The position numbers and the translations under genes were made by a program. This document shows, in pieces, positions 53,584 through 62,519 of a stretch of DNA of 64,000 nt. The notes under the pieces are model-generated. The model was not told where the DNA came from. It worked only from the letters and a program-made list of their open reading frames with translations, and ran no database searches. Source of the stretch: a bacterium (GTDB lineage: Bacteria > UBP14 > UBA6098 > B30-G16); contig JAUWMV010000003.1 of the NCBI GenBank assembly GCA_030613005.1, forward strand, positions 1-64,000. The letters run 5' to 3'. Positions within the stretch are counted from its first letter, which is position 1; each line of letters opens with the position of its first letter.

Positions 53584-53923
53584 ACTTATATCTTTAAGGT
53601 ATACAATATAATATCCTTGGTGTAACATTTGTTTGTATCCAAGGATAGTATCTATAAAAAGAGGTGTTCGCTATGGAAGTTTATTAAGAAGAATGTTCAT
53701 ACCAATAGCATAAAGCTACAATCTGTGTTATTCACATTTTGGAGATTTCTATGTTGAAAATGCACTTTTCATTTATTTTGTTTTTTTAGGATTTGGTTTA
53801 CATCCTATAGATATTTTATCTCAACCGATAAATTTTTAAGTAATTTTTATTTTAACGTCACTATTCAAGAAATAAAGCATATTTTTTATTTGGTATAATT
53901 AGCTTTTATTTAATTACATAATA
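53584..53923 (+). other. Intergenic region after the DUF6754 module
   Basis: About 340 bases with no supportable gene. The first 65 bp contain a perfect 9-bp hairpin (listed separately). The remainder is AT-rich and shows no clear promoter; the following gene start has no strong ribosome site. Confidence 0.5.
53612..53647 (+). terminator. Hairpin without T-tract after the membrane module
   Basis: TATCCTTGG (53612-53620) pairs perfectly with CCAAGGATA (53639-53647) around an 18-nt loop. No run of T follows, so it is not a standard intrinsic terminator. It could stabilise the 3' end of the module's mRNA. Confidence 0.35.
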
Positions 53924-55093
53924 ATGTTTAGAGAAAAAATCACATATTTAGACAATGGTGCAACGAGCTATCCAAAACCTGAAGATGTCCTCGAAGCGTT
54001 TATCAACTTCTCGAAAAATATTGGAGCCAGTCCGGCAAGAGGAGGTTACGCAACTGCTATTGAAGCTGGGAGGTTGATTTTCAAGACTCGATTAACCTTA
54101 GCTAAAGTCCTTGGAGTTGTGGATCCATCAAGAATTATTTTAACAAAAAGTGCTACAGAAGCGTTAAATATAATATTCTTTGGTTCCTTAAAACCTGGTG
54201 ATAAAGTTGTTTCTACAAGAATGGAACATAATGCAGTCATACGTCCGCTGAGATATCTTCAGAAGAAAGGAATAATCGAAGTTCTATGGGCAAGAATTAC
54301 TGAGGATGGCAGACTCGACATGGATAATTTTATCAAACTTGCCCAAACCTCAGGGGTTAAGATGGTTGTAACGACAGGAATAGCAAATTCTACTGGAGTT
54401 ATTTTGCCGATCCGAGAGATTGGTAAATTATGTCGAGATAGAGGAATAGTTTACGTTGTAGATGGAGCACAGATGGCAGGTGTTTATCCGGTTAATGTCG
54501 AACGAGATAATATCGATGTTTTTGTATTCACTGGGCATAAAGGGTTGTATGGTGTTCAGGGAACCGGCGGTTTTTTCTTTGCAGAACATGTGCAAATTCA
54601 GCCTTTGATATTGGGTGGAACAGGAACAAGATCTGAGCTTGATGTTATGCCAGAGGAAATACCGGCTCGATTCGAAGCAGGAACACCTAATACGCCTGGC
54701 ATCGTCGCATTAGGAGTGGGTGCAGAATGGGTTCTCGGTAAAGGGATTGAAAATATTCACAAACACAAACTGGAAATTCTAAAGATAATGCATGAAAAGC
54801 TTGTTGATATCGAGAGCGTTAGAATATTTGGTCCACAAGACATTAAAAATAGAATTGCAATCGTACCGATTGTATTGGATTGTCTTTCTCCTCAACAGAC
54901 AGCATACAAGTTATGGCAAGACTTTAAAATAGCTGTTCGAGCCGGACTTCATTGTGCTCCGCATATTCATAGTGATTTGGGAGCAGAAAAGGGCACTGTT
55001 AGGTTTTCTTTCGGGGCTAATAACACAATCGATGATGCTCTTTATGCTGTGGAGGCTATAAAGTCTATTGTTTCTGAATACAAAAGCAAATGA
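53924..55093 (+). CDS. Cysteine desulfurase-family PLP enzyme
   Basis: A 389-residue class V aminotransferase-fold protein. YLDNGATSYPKPEDV opens the protein, PLP Lys lies in FTGHKGLYGVQGTGG (about 206), VVDGAQMAGVYPV holds the PLP Asp, and the active-site Cys lies in RAGLHCAPHIH (about 344). GTVRFSFGANNT ends the family signature. The 'GLHCAP' form with 'GTVRFSFG' is typical of the TIGR01977 cysteine desulfurase-like group rather than IscS or SufS proper. It probably mobilises sulfur or selenium from cysteine/selenocysteine. No Fe-S scaffold gene is adjacent. It precedes iorA by 55 bp, and IorA itself binds two Fe-S clusters. Confidence 0.86.
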   Translation: MFREKITYLDNGATSYPKPEDVLEAFINFSKNIGASPARGGYATAIEAGRLIFKTRLTLAKVLGVVDPSRIILTKSATEALNIIFFGSLKPGDKVVSTRMEHNAVIRPLRYLQKKGIIEVLWARITEDGRLDMDNFIKLAQTSGVKMVVTTGIANSTGVILPIREIGKLCRDRGIVYVVDGAQMAGVYPVNVERDNIDVFVFTGHKGLYGVQGTGGFFFAEHVQIQPLILGGTGTRSELDVMPEEIPARFEAGTPNTPGIVALGVGAEWVLGKGIENIHKHKLEILKIMHEKLVDIESVRIFGPQDIKNRIAIVPIVLDCLSPQQTAYKLWQDFKIAVRAGLHCAPHIHSDLGAEKGTVRFSFGANNTIDDALYAVEAIKSIVSEYKSK

Positions 55094-55148
55094 TTAATAA
55101 ACGATTAAAAAACGTTAATATTAATAAGTAAAAAAAATTGGAGGAAAA

Positions 55149-56963
55149 ATGGGGGAGAAAGTTCTGTTATCCGGGAACGAAGCTATTGCTCGGGGAGCTT
55201 ATGAGGCAGGTTTTCATTTTGCATCAGCTTATCCCGGCACTCCGTCAACCGAGATCCTAGAAACAATCGCAGAATTGTATTCCGATACAATAAAATGCCA
55301 GTGGACTCCAAACGAAAAAGTTGCTGTTGAGGTTGCGATTGGAGCTGCTTTTGGTGGTGCGAGAAGTATGTCAGCTATGAAACACGTTGGTGTTAATGTT
55401 GCAGCAGATCCGCTTTTTACTCTATCTGAAACTGGTGTTAACGGGGCATTTGTGCTGGTTTCCGCCGATGATCCGGGAATGCATTCATCGCAGAATGAGC
55501 AGGATAATCGACGTTATGCAAAATTTGCCAAATTAGTACTCATTGAGCCGTCGGATTCTCAGGAGGCAAAGGATTACGTGAAATTTGCCGCCGAAATTTC
55601 AGAGAAGTTTGATCTTCCTGCTATTCTAAGAATAGGCACTAGAATCTGTCATTCAAAAAGCATAGTAGAATTGGGTGAACGCGAAGAAATTCCTATTAAG
55701 GAATACATACCAGATATTCAGAAACGAGTGGTTATTCCTTCTCACGCCAGAATTCTACACAAGAAACTTGAGGAAAGGCTTAAAGCTTTGAAAGAATTTT
55801 CCTCTAAGGTACCGATAAATAGGATCGAGGAAGGAGATTTCACATACAACGGTAAGAAAATAGGAATTTTGACATCTGGTATTTCATATCAATATGCAAA
55901 GGAAATTTTTCCTAATGCAACTATTCTCAAGTTGGGAATGAGCTGGCCATTTCCGGATAAATTAGCCAAGAAGTTCTGCGATCAGGTAGATGAAATATGG
56001 ATTATTGAAGAAAACGAGCCGTTTCTTGAAGAGGAGTTAAAAATAGCTAGTCTTGGCGATAAATTAACAATAGGCAAGAATAAAATTCCGCTTTGCAATG
56101 AGTTGAATCCGGGAATTATAAGAGAAGCAATTTTAGGAGAAGTGCCGGAATTGCCTACGGTTGATATTTCCAAACTACCTAAACGTCCTCCTGTTCTATG
56201 TCCAGGCTGTCCACATAGAGGTCTTTTCTATATAGCTAACAAGCTTAAATTGCATGGGACGACGGATATTGGTTGTTATACATTGGGAGTTATTCCACCG
56301 CTTAATCAGGGAGAAACCTGTATATGTATGGGTGCATCTATCGGTATTGCGCATGGGTTGGGGGTAGCCCAAGGAAAGGAGTTCGGGAAGAAGGTTCTGG
56401 CGTATATCGGCGATTCAACGTTCATTCATTCCGGTCTAACAGGAATGACTAATCTCGCATATAACAAGGGTAATGCTGTGATATGCCTTTTGGATAATTC
56501 AACTACAGCGATGACTGGGCATCAACCACATGCCGGAACGGGAATTGATATTTTGGGTGAGCTAACCTACAAAATAAACTATTCAGAAGTCGCTGACGCA
56601 TTGGGAATAAATAGAGTATATCGAACGGATGCTTACAATTTAGAGGAGATTCAGGACGCACTGAAAGCTGCTACCGATACGGATGAGGCTGCAGTAATAA
56701 TTAATGAGGGTCGATGTATTCTTCTGGATTGGCGAGAACTCGATATCGTGCCATTCCAAGTTGATCAAGAAAAATGCACAGCATGTGAAATTTGTATCAA
56801 GGTTGGGTGTCCAGCTATATCGAAAGATCCCGAAACCGGTAAGGCAATAATCGACGAGATGTTGTGTGCAGGTAATCACTGCACAATATGTCAACAGGTG
56901 TGCCCATTCGATGCAATAAATCCTGTGCGACCTATTGTGGAACAAGCGGGAAAGAACAGTTAA
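55149..56963 (+). CDS. iorA: Indolepyruvate ferredoxin oxidoreductase, alpha subunit
   Basis: A 604-residue thiamine diphosphate enzyme that decarboxylates aryl pyruvates to acyl-CoA with ferredoxin. The N-terminal pyrimidine-binding domain has LLSGNEAIARGAYEAG and AYPGTPSTEILE. The PP domain shows RPPVLCPGCPHRGLFY and GDSTFIHSGLTGM with LLDNSTTAMTGHQPHAGTG. The C-terminal tail has two [4Fe-4S] motifs, CTACEICIKVGCP and CTICQQVCPFDAI. All regions are complete. GGAGG precedes the ATG. The beta subunit gene iorB usually follows directly, but here a convergent prepilin peptidase gene does. Confidence 0.93.
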   Translation: MGEKVLLSGNEAIARGAYEAGFHFASAYPGTPSTEILETIAELYSDTIKCQWTPNEKVAVEVAIGAAFGGARSMSAMKHVGVNVAADPLFTLSETGVNGAFVLVSADDPGMHSSQNEQDNRRYAKFAKLVLIEPSDSQEAKDYVKFAAEISEKFDLPAILRIGTRICHSKSIVELGEREEIPIKEYIPDIQKRVVIPSHARILHKKLEERLKALKEFSSKVPINRIEEGDFTYNGKKIGILTSGISYQYAKEIFPNATILKLGMSWPFPDKLAKKFCDQVDEIWIIEENEPFLEEELKIASLGDKLTIGKNKIPLCNELNPGIIREAILGEVPELPTVDISKLPKRPPVLCPGCPHRGLFYIANKLKLHGTTDIGCYTLGVIPPLNQGETCICMGASIGIAHGLGVAQGKEFGKKVLAYIGDSTFIHSGLTGMTNLAYNKGNAVICLLDNSTTAMTGHQPHAGTGIDILGELTYKINYSEVADALGINRVYRTDAYNLEEIQDALKAATDTDEAAVIINEGRCILLDWRELDIVPFQVDQEKCTACEICIKVGCPAISKDPETGKAIIDEMLCAGNHCTICQQVCPFDAINPVRPIVEQAGKNS

Positions 56964-57075
56964 TTTATTAATACTTAATATACATACAGAAATATTACTA
57001 TTGCTCGTTTAATTTTACAAATCTCGATTAAAACGATGTTTTGGGGTGTGGATTATATCTATAAGAAAATTACAC

Positions 57076-57879
57076 TTAAAATGTGCTTAGATATAATTCT
57101 ATTAGCCTTTTCCCCCACAGTATTGCGACAATTGCACCGATAATTAAAAACGGTCCAAACGGCACCGCAGACGAAGGACTTTTCTGTTTTAAAATGCTCT
57201 TTCTAATGAATAGAACGATAAAACCGACTAACATACCTATTAAAGCACCAATTATCATAACTATAAATACTCCCCACACACCGACCACAGTTCCTAATCC
57301 TGCAATAAGTATTATATCTCCTTCGCCTAAGGCTTCCTTCTGGAAGATTTTTTTGCCCATTTTTGATAGAATCCAAAATATTATTGCTCCGATTACACCA
57401 GCAATGACCGAGTTTAGAAGTCCTTTCCAACTGCCGATTAAGAGTGCTGATGCAAGCCCCACAATTATTATTGAAATCGAAAGCTCATCCGGTATCTCCC
57501 AATATTCTATGTCGATCCATGACAAGGACAGGAAAATTGGTGCGAGAATAATAAATTGTATAAATCGCAGTAAGTCGTTTGGATAGAATGCAATAAAGAA
57601 CGTTAGATAGCAAAGTCCCATTAATAGTTCGACTATTGGATATCGAATGGAAATTTTAGCTTTGCAGTTGCGACATTTACCTCCAAGTATAATGTAACTT
57701 ATAATGGGGATATTATCGTAAGGTTTGATTTTGGATGAACAATTTGGACAATGCGAACCCGGAAAGATTATGGATTTCCTTTTGGGTAATCGGTATATAA
57801 GAACGTTGGTGAAGCTTCCCACGACTGCACCAAAGGCAAATACAAAAATACCATATAAAATGCTAATTAGATTATCCAT
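57076..57879 (-). CDS. pilD: Prepilin leader peptidase/N-methyltransferase
   Basis: A 267-residue aspartic membrane protease. The N-terminal methyltransferase region has GSFTNVLIYRLPKRKSI and a zinc-type Cys tetrad (CPNCSSKIKPYDN, then GKCRNCKAKI). Seven to eight membrane segments follow. Catalytic Asp residues lie in LSWIDIEYWEIPDELS and ALGEGDIILIAGLG. It cleaves and methylates type IV pilin or type II secretion pseudopilin precursors at the inner membrane. No pilin operon lies nearby. It is divergent from yidC with a 132-bp gap. Confidence 0.93.
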   Translation of the reverse strand: MDNLISILYGIFVFAFGAVVGSFTNVLIYRLPKRKSIIFPGSHCPNCSSKIKPYDNIPIISYIILGGKCRNCKAKISIRYPIVELLMGLCYLTFFIAFYPNDLLRFIQFIILAPIFLSLSWIDIEYWEIPDELSISIIIVGLASALLIGSWKGLLNSVIAGVIGAIIFWILSKMGKKIFQKEALGEGDIILIAGLGTVVGVWGVFIVMIIGALIGMLVGFIVLFIRKSILKQKSPSSAVPFGPFLIIGAIVAILWGKRLIELYLSTF

Positions 57880-57951
57880 GTAATTAAAAAAAAACTGTAG
57901 AATACTTCCAGCAAGTAATTTTTTTTTTGATTTTTAAAAATGAGATTTTCC

Positions 57952-57979
57952 TTGCACAATTTGATTGATTATCTAAGAT
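57952..57979 (+). promoter_or_regulatory. Candidate promoter of yidC
   Basis: TTGCAC (57952-57957) and TAAGAT (57974-57979) are 16 bp apart, 33 bp before the yidC ATG. The octamer TTGCACAA recurs at about 57995, just before the ribosome site. Confidence 0.35.
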
Positions 57980-58011
57980 ACAGTCCAATTATTGCACAAA
58001 AAGGAGCATAA

Positions 58012-59736
58012 ATGGACAAGCGAATGATAATTGGAATTGTTTTAGTAGCTATAATCTTAATTCTAACGCCTATTTACCAAAAATGGGTACTGAAAAAGGA
58101 AACTTCCGTTCCCGAAATCACAGAAACAGACTCACTTATCACATCAGTGGATAGCTCTGCGAAAATTTTGGATACTTTGTCAGATACTCTAACAGATCGA
58201 GCTTTGCATGTCTCCAAAATTGACTCGATAGTTCATGTGGAAACATCTCAAGCAGAGAAGGATTCTATTCCCGCGGCTCCCGAGAAAATTATTACAGTTA
58301 AAACAGATAAACTTACCGCAAAGCTAACAACAATAGGTGCTGACATAAAATCCATTAAACTTAATGATTTGTTCGACTACAAAGGAGATTTAATCGAGAT
58401 GGCTCCAGGTCTATTGGACAGCTCGAACTCTTATATAGAAGTTGTAGTTGATGAACAGCACTTTTCTACTAAAGGAATTCATTTTGTCGTCGACAAGGAG
58501 TTTCTCGAGATTGACGAGGATAATCCAAGGAATGCAATTACTATGGTTGGCGTTCTTGACAACGGGATTATGATTCAGAGACGTTATGAATTCGAGTATG
58601 GAAAGTATCACATCAGACACTCAGTTTTCGTTTCTAATCCTGATTCATCAAAGCTGCTCGATGAAATATTATTTTGGTGGACTGGAGGATTAAGGCCGTT
58701 TGAAAAGAATGCCTCATGGGATATAAGGGAAATCTCCGTTAGATACCGAATAGGTAAGGATATTACTCGTGAAAAGCCTAAGAAAAAGCAACCCAATTTC
58801 TCATTGGATGGTGTTGCAGATTGGATAGGAACAGGAACAAAATATTTCAATACAACAATAATGCCAGAGACTGAATTTGGTTCCCAAGGTGTTAGAGGGA
58901 AATTTGCATGGGTTTTGGATACACATCAGCAAAAGCAACTAGAAATTCCCATCTCTAAGATTGGCTTGTACAACAGGATCTCATCTCCAAGTGTTACTAT
59001 GTCATACATAATTTATACCGGTCCAAGGGATTACTTCATACTAAAGAATTACGGTCGCCAATTGGACAAGCTCGTTGACCTTGGGTGGTGGTGGCTTTCT
59101 CCTATAACCAAAGGATTACTTTGGTTGTTTAAATTTCTGTATAAGTTAATCGGTAATTGGGGTATTGTGATTATTATCTTCTCCATTCTAATGAAAGTTG
59201 TATTCTTACCGATTGCCCATAAACAGCTTTACAGCATGCGCAAGATGAAGGAAATTCAACCACAAGTACGATCAATACAGGAGAGACTTCGCGATAAACC
59301 TCAGCAATCGCAAATGGAGATAATGAAACTATACAAAAAGCATGGTGTAAGTCCAATGTCTTCGTGTTTACCGTTAATTATTCAGATGCCTGTGTTCTTT
59401 GCACTATACAGAGCTTTGGCTGGTGGATTTCTTTTCAGAGCCCAAAGTTTTCTGTGGGTGAAGGACCTATCACAGGGTGATCCATATATAATATGGCCAA
59501 TAATTATGTCAGTAACAATGTTTATCCAGCAAAAAATTTCAGTTACTGATCCCAAACAGAAAGCCATGGTTTACATAATGCCGTTAATTTTCTTCTTTTT
59601 CTTTTACAAATTGCCAGCCGGTCTCGTGATCTATTGGACAATGTTTAATATACTTTCGATAGCTCACATGCTTTGGGTAGAGAGTCAGTGGCAAGGACTT
59701 CCCGGACTTTCCACAACTGAGCCTACTGGAAAATAA
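58012..59736 (+). CDS. yidC: Membrane protein insertase YidC
   Basis: A 574-residue Gram-negative-type YidC. It has TM1 at about 4-22, a large periplasmic beta domain (about 90-350) and a five-helix insertase core. GNWGIVIIIFSILMKVVFLPI, given in parts as GNWGIVIIIFSI and LPIAHKQLYSM, and the conserved Arg/Lys-rich loop KMKEIQPQVRSIQER identify the core, with PLIIQMPVFFALYRAL and FFKLPAGLVIYW-type FYKLPAGLVIYW. It inserts proteins into the inner membrane with or without SecYEG. AAAGGAGC precedes the ATG. The usual rpmH and rnpA genes are not upstream, while mnmE follows after 8 bp as in many bacteria. Confidence 0.95.
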   Translation: MDKRMIIGIVLVAIILILTPIYQKWVLKKETSVPEITETDSLITSVDSSAKILDTLSDTLTDRALHVSKIDSIVHVETSQAEKDSIPAAPEKIITVKTDKLTAKLTTIGADIKSIKLNDLFDYKGDLIEMAPGLLDSSNSYIEVVVDEQHFSTKGIHFVVDKEFLEIDEDNPRNAITMVGVLDNGIMIQRRYEFEYGKYHIRHSVFVSNPDSSKLLDEILFWWTGGLRPFEKNASWDIREISVRYRIGKDITREKPKKKQPNFSLDGVADWIGTGTKYFNTTIMPETEFGSQGVRGKFAWVLDTHQQKQLEIPISKIGLYNRISSPSVTMSYIIYTGPRDYFILKNYGRQLDKLVDLGWWWLSPITKGLLWLFKFLYKLIGNWGIVIIIFSILMKVVFLPIAHKQLYSMRKMKEIQPQVRSIQERLRDKPQQSQMEIMKLYKKHGVSPMSSCLPLIIQMPVFFALYRALAGGFLFRAQSFLWVKDLSQGDPYIIWPIIMSVTMFIQQKISVTDPKQKAMVYIMPLIFFFFFYKLPAGLVIYWTMFNILSIAHMLWVESQWQGLPGLSTTEPTGK

Positions 59737-59744
59737 TTTCAATA

Positions 59745-61097
59745 ATGTTAGGGCAATCAGAAAACTTTGCAGAAATAATTTCCCATGATATAATTGTTGC
59801 ACCAACCACCGCCAAAGGTCGCAGTGCTATTGCTGGTATTCGTATAAGCGGTCTTAATTCCATTGAATTCACTCGAAGATCCTTGATGCTGAACATAAGC
59901 TGTTTAGAAGCAAACACAGCACAAGTTGCCAAATTTAACATCGAGTATAACTCACATCTAATTACTGATAAAGCTGTCGTAATAATTTATCGAGCACCGA
60001 AAAGCTATACAGGTGAGGATATGGTAGAACTGTTTGTTCACGGCAATCCCTTGCTTGTCGAGACTTTAGTGGAATTTATGATTTCAAAAGGAGCACGCCT
60101 TGCACATCCTGGGGAATTTACAATGCGAGGGTTGCTAAACGGCAAGATGGATCTCCTCGATGCTGAATCTGTTTCTGCGGTTATAGAAGCTCGAACTCTT
60201 AGATCGATCTCTGCAGTTAAAAGGATTACATCGGTTAATAGAGAACTGAAAGGGCTCTATGAGAAAATTCGGGGAATATTGGTCGAGATAACTGTAGTAT
60301 TAGAATTCCCCGAGGATGAAATTACCCATGTTGATGTAAAAGAATGGTTGAATAAATTAAGCAAAATTTATGATTATTTAGATGATTTTATGTGTCGAGC
60401 GAGGAACTCTCAGGCATTGACAACAGGTCTAACGGTTGCAATTGCTGGTCCTCCCAATGTTGGAAAATCCACTCTATTCAATAGGATAATAGGATCAGAG
60501 CGAGCAATTGTTACACCGCATCCCGGAACAACAAGAGATATAATTGAAGCTATTGTTGAGTTGGAGGGAGTACCAGTAAAATTGCTGGACACTGCTGGAC
60601 TAAGGAAGTCGGAGCATCCAATTGAGAATGAGGGTATTATGCGAGCACAAACTGCAATTGAGAATGCAGACCTTTTACTTTGGGTAATCGATTCCAGTGT
60701 CCAATTGCCAGTTTCGATACCGAAGCATCAAAATTCTTTAATTGTAATAAATAAGGCGGATTTAGAAATATCTGATGAAATTTTGAAAAAATTTTCTGAC
60801 TCACCAAAGATTTCTGCGCTGACAGGCGAGGGTCTGCAGATGCTTTTAGAACTCGTTTCGCACAAAGTAATTAATGTTCCTTTAGATGCGTTAATTGTAT
60901 CCATTAGAACGCAAAACTTTGTATCCAAATCGAAGGAATCACTTGAGAACTGCATCGATGCGCTATCGAAGGAATACGTTGATGTAGCGCAGGTTATGCT
61001 TGAAAAAGCAGACATGCAAATGTCACAACTTTTTGAGCCTGTCGGTTGCGTCGATATATATGAAGAGGTTTTTTCTCGTTTTTGTGTGGGGAAATAG
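59745..61097 (+). CDS. mnmE: tRNA modification GTPase MnmE
   Basis: A 450-residue protein with an N-terminal folate-binding domain (IVAPTTAKGRSAIAGIRISG, then PKSYTGEDMVELFVHGNP and RLAHPGEFTMRGLLNGKMDL in parts). A helical region follows, and an inserted G domain (about 220-375) with GPPNVGKSTLFNRI, TTRDI, DTAGLRKSEH and INKAD. It ends in the catalytic C-terminal FCVGK. With MnmG it makes the 5-carboxymethylaminomethyl modification of tRNA wobble uridine. It starts 8 bp after yidC, so the two are cotranscribed. mnmG is not in the window. Confidence 0.95.
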   Translation: MLGQSENFAEIISHDIIVAPTTAKGRSAIAGIRISGLNSIEFTRRSLMLNISCLEANTAQVAKFNIEYNSHLITDKAVVIIYRAPKSYTGEDMVELFVHGNPLLVETLVEFMISKGARLAHPGEFTMRGLLNGKMDLLDAESVSAVIEARTLRSISAVKRITSVNRELKGLYEKIRGILVEITVVLEFPEDEITHVDVKEWLNKLSKIYDYLDDFMCRARNSQALTTGLTVAIAGPPNVGKSTLFNRIIGSERAIVTPHPGTTRDIIEAIVELEGVPVKLLDTAGLRKSEHPIENEGIMRAQTAIENADLLLWVIDSSVQLPVSIPKHQNSLIVINKADLEISDEILKKFSDSPKISALTGEGLQMLLELVSHKVINVPLDALIVSIRTQNFVSKSKESLENCIDALSKEYVDVAQVMLEKADMQMSQLFEPVGCVDIYEEVFSRFCVGK

Positions 61098-61119
61098 GAA
61101 AAGTTTGGATACAAAATTC

Positions 61120-61956
61120 TCAAAGATCTTCGATTATTTTTTTATTTAATTCATATAATGCAATAGAACCTGCAACTCCTGCATTAAGGGAATCGATTTT
61201 GTTATTTATTGGAATTGTTAATTGTACATCGAGCAATTCTGCGATTTCACTTTGTATTCCTGCACCTTCGCTGCCAATCACCAGAAGTATTTTCTCGGGT
61301 GGTTTGAAATTCGAAATAGGTATTGCATCATCTGAAACTACTGTTCCAACAATCATGAAATTGTATTGTTTAAAACGATGTATTATGTCAACAGGATCTC
61401 TATGTCCCAGATCGAGAATTGGAATTTGGAGGAATGCACCTGCTGTAGCTCGAAGGACTTTTGGATTGTATAGTTTTGCATTATCTTTTCCGATAATAAT
61501 TGCCTGGGCATCGAATGCAATCCCTGACCTTATAAGCGTTCCAGTATTACCGGGGTCTTGTATCCCGTCAAGATAGACTATAATCCCTTTTTTCAGGAGC
61601 ATATCGGTTAATATTGAACTATCACTATGATCTGGCAAGCTTAGTATTGCGATAACACCTTGATGAGATTCAGTCTCAGAAATTCTGATCATCTGATTTC
61701 GTTTAATTAATCTTATCGGGATTGAAATTGAGTTAGAAAGCTTTATAATAATTTCTCCCATCGGTTTTTGTGCAAAGATGGGATCAATTAATATCTCGAT
61801 GACCGAATATTGCGACTTTCTGTGGAATTCCAGTGTATCACGAGCGATCCGGAAACCCTCTACAGGGAAGCATGAAAATTTCATTTGAAGTTTTCTGCAC
61901 CATAGTCCACGATAATAATCAATCTCAGCCTTTGTTAATGTATCTGCTTTATGCAT
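61120..61956 (-). CDS. TrmH/SpoU-family RNA 2'-O-methyltransferase
   Basis: A 278-residue SPOUT enzyme. Residues about 1-110 form a substrate-binding domain (KFSCFPVEGFRIARDTLE; SETESHQGVIAIL). The catalytic knotted domain has the three family motifs: DGIQDPGNTGTLIRSGIAFDAQ in parts (DPGNTGTLIRS), VLRATAGAFLQIPI, and IGSEGAGI with IPINNKIDSLNAGVAGSI. These give an RlmB/YsgA-like rRNA methyltransferase; the exact nucleotide target is not determinable. It converges with mnmE (22-bp gap) and follows gmhB by 2 bp. Confidence 0.9.
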   Translation of the reverse strand: MHKADTLTKAEIDYYRGLWCRKLQMKFSCFPVEGFRIARDTLEFHRKSQYSVIEILIDPIFAQKPMGEIIIKLSNSISIPIRLIKRNQMIRISETESHQGVIAILSLPDHSDSSILTDMLLKKGIIVYLDGIQDPGNTGTLIRSGIAFDAQAIIIGKDNAKLYNPKVLRATAGAFLQIPILDLGHRDPVDIIHRFKQYNFMIVGTVVSDDAIPISNFKPPEKILLVIGSEGAGIQSEIAELLDVQLTIPINNKIDSLNAGVAGSIALYELNKKIIEDL

Positions 61957-61958
61957 TT

Positions 61959-62519
61959 CTATTTCTTTGTGTTTTCAATTAACCATTGAGCAGCTTCAAG
62001 AATTGTAGGTGCAATAAAATCGGCAGTTTTTTGTATAATCTCATCCTGCTTTTCTCCCAATCCAGTTAAAACGAGAATTCCCGGCACACCAACTTTTTTC
62101 GCCAGTTGAATATCCGCTGCTCTATCGCCGATAATAGCAACCGGTTCGACATCCATATCAGCGACAGCCTGTTTGATCATACCCGGATTCGGCTTTCGAC
62201 ATGGGTGATTAATAGAATATTCAGGAACAATACCTTTATCGTGGTATGGACAATAATAAATCGCATCGATCCGAGCATTCTGAGAATGTAGCAATTGAAT
62301 CAATCTATCATTTACAGCTTTAACATCGTTCTCGGTAAAATATCCTCTAGCTACCCCGGACTGATTGGAAATCACAATAACATCAAAATTCTCTCGGTTA
62401 AGAATCTGAATAGCTTCGGCAGCACCTGGGAGCAATTCCACATCTTCCGGATCGCGCAGGAAATGTTTGTCATACATTATCGTTCCGTCTCTGTCTATAA
62501 ATATGGCTTTTCTTTTCAT
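61959..62519 (-). CDS. gmhB: D-glycero-D-manno-heptose 1,7-bisphosphate 7-phosphatase-like HAD enzyme
   Basis: A 186-residue HAD-superfamily phosphatase. It has FIDRDGTIMYDKHF (nucleophile DxD), DVIVISNQSGVARGYF, the zinc-binding loop CPYHDKGIV...CRKPNPGM and GDRAADIQLAKKVG. These are the defining motifs of GmhB, which dephosphorylates heptose bisphosphate during ADP-heptose synthesis for LPS core; a histidinol-phosphatase role is the family alternative. The start lies 50 bp inside the end of the glycosyltransferase gene, and no later Met precedes the DxD motif, so the overlap is real. Confidence 0.92.
   Translation of the reverse strand: MKRKAIFIDRDGTIMYDKHFLRDPEDVELLPGAAEAIQILNRENFDVIVISNQSGVARGYFTENDVKAVNDRLIQLLHSQNARIDAIYYCPYHDKGIVPEYSINHPCRKPNPGMIKQAVADMDVEPVAIIGDRAADIQLAKKVGVPGILVLTGLGEKQDEIIQKTADFIAPTILEAAQWLIENTKK

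Noticed and set aside
57083-57586. 167-codon open frame on the plus strand
   Set aside because: Antisense shadow of the prepilin peptidase; composition mirrors its hydrophobic codons.
61082-61576. 164-codon open frame on the plus strand
   Set aside because: Antisense to the SpoU methyltransferase, overlaps the end of mnmE, and has no motif.
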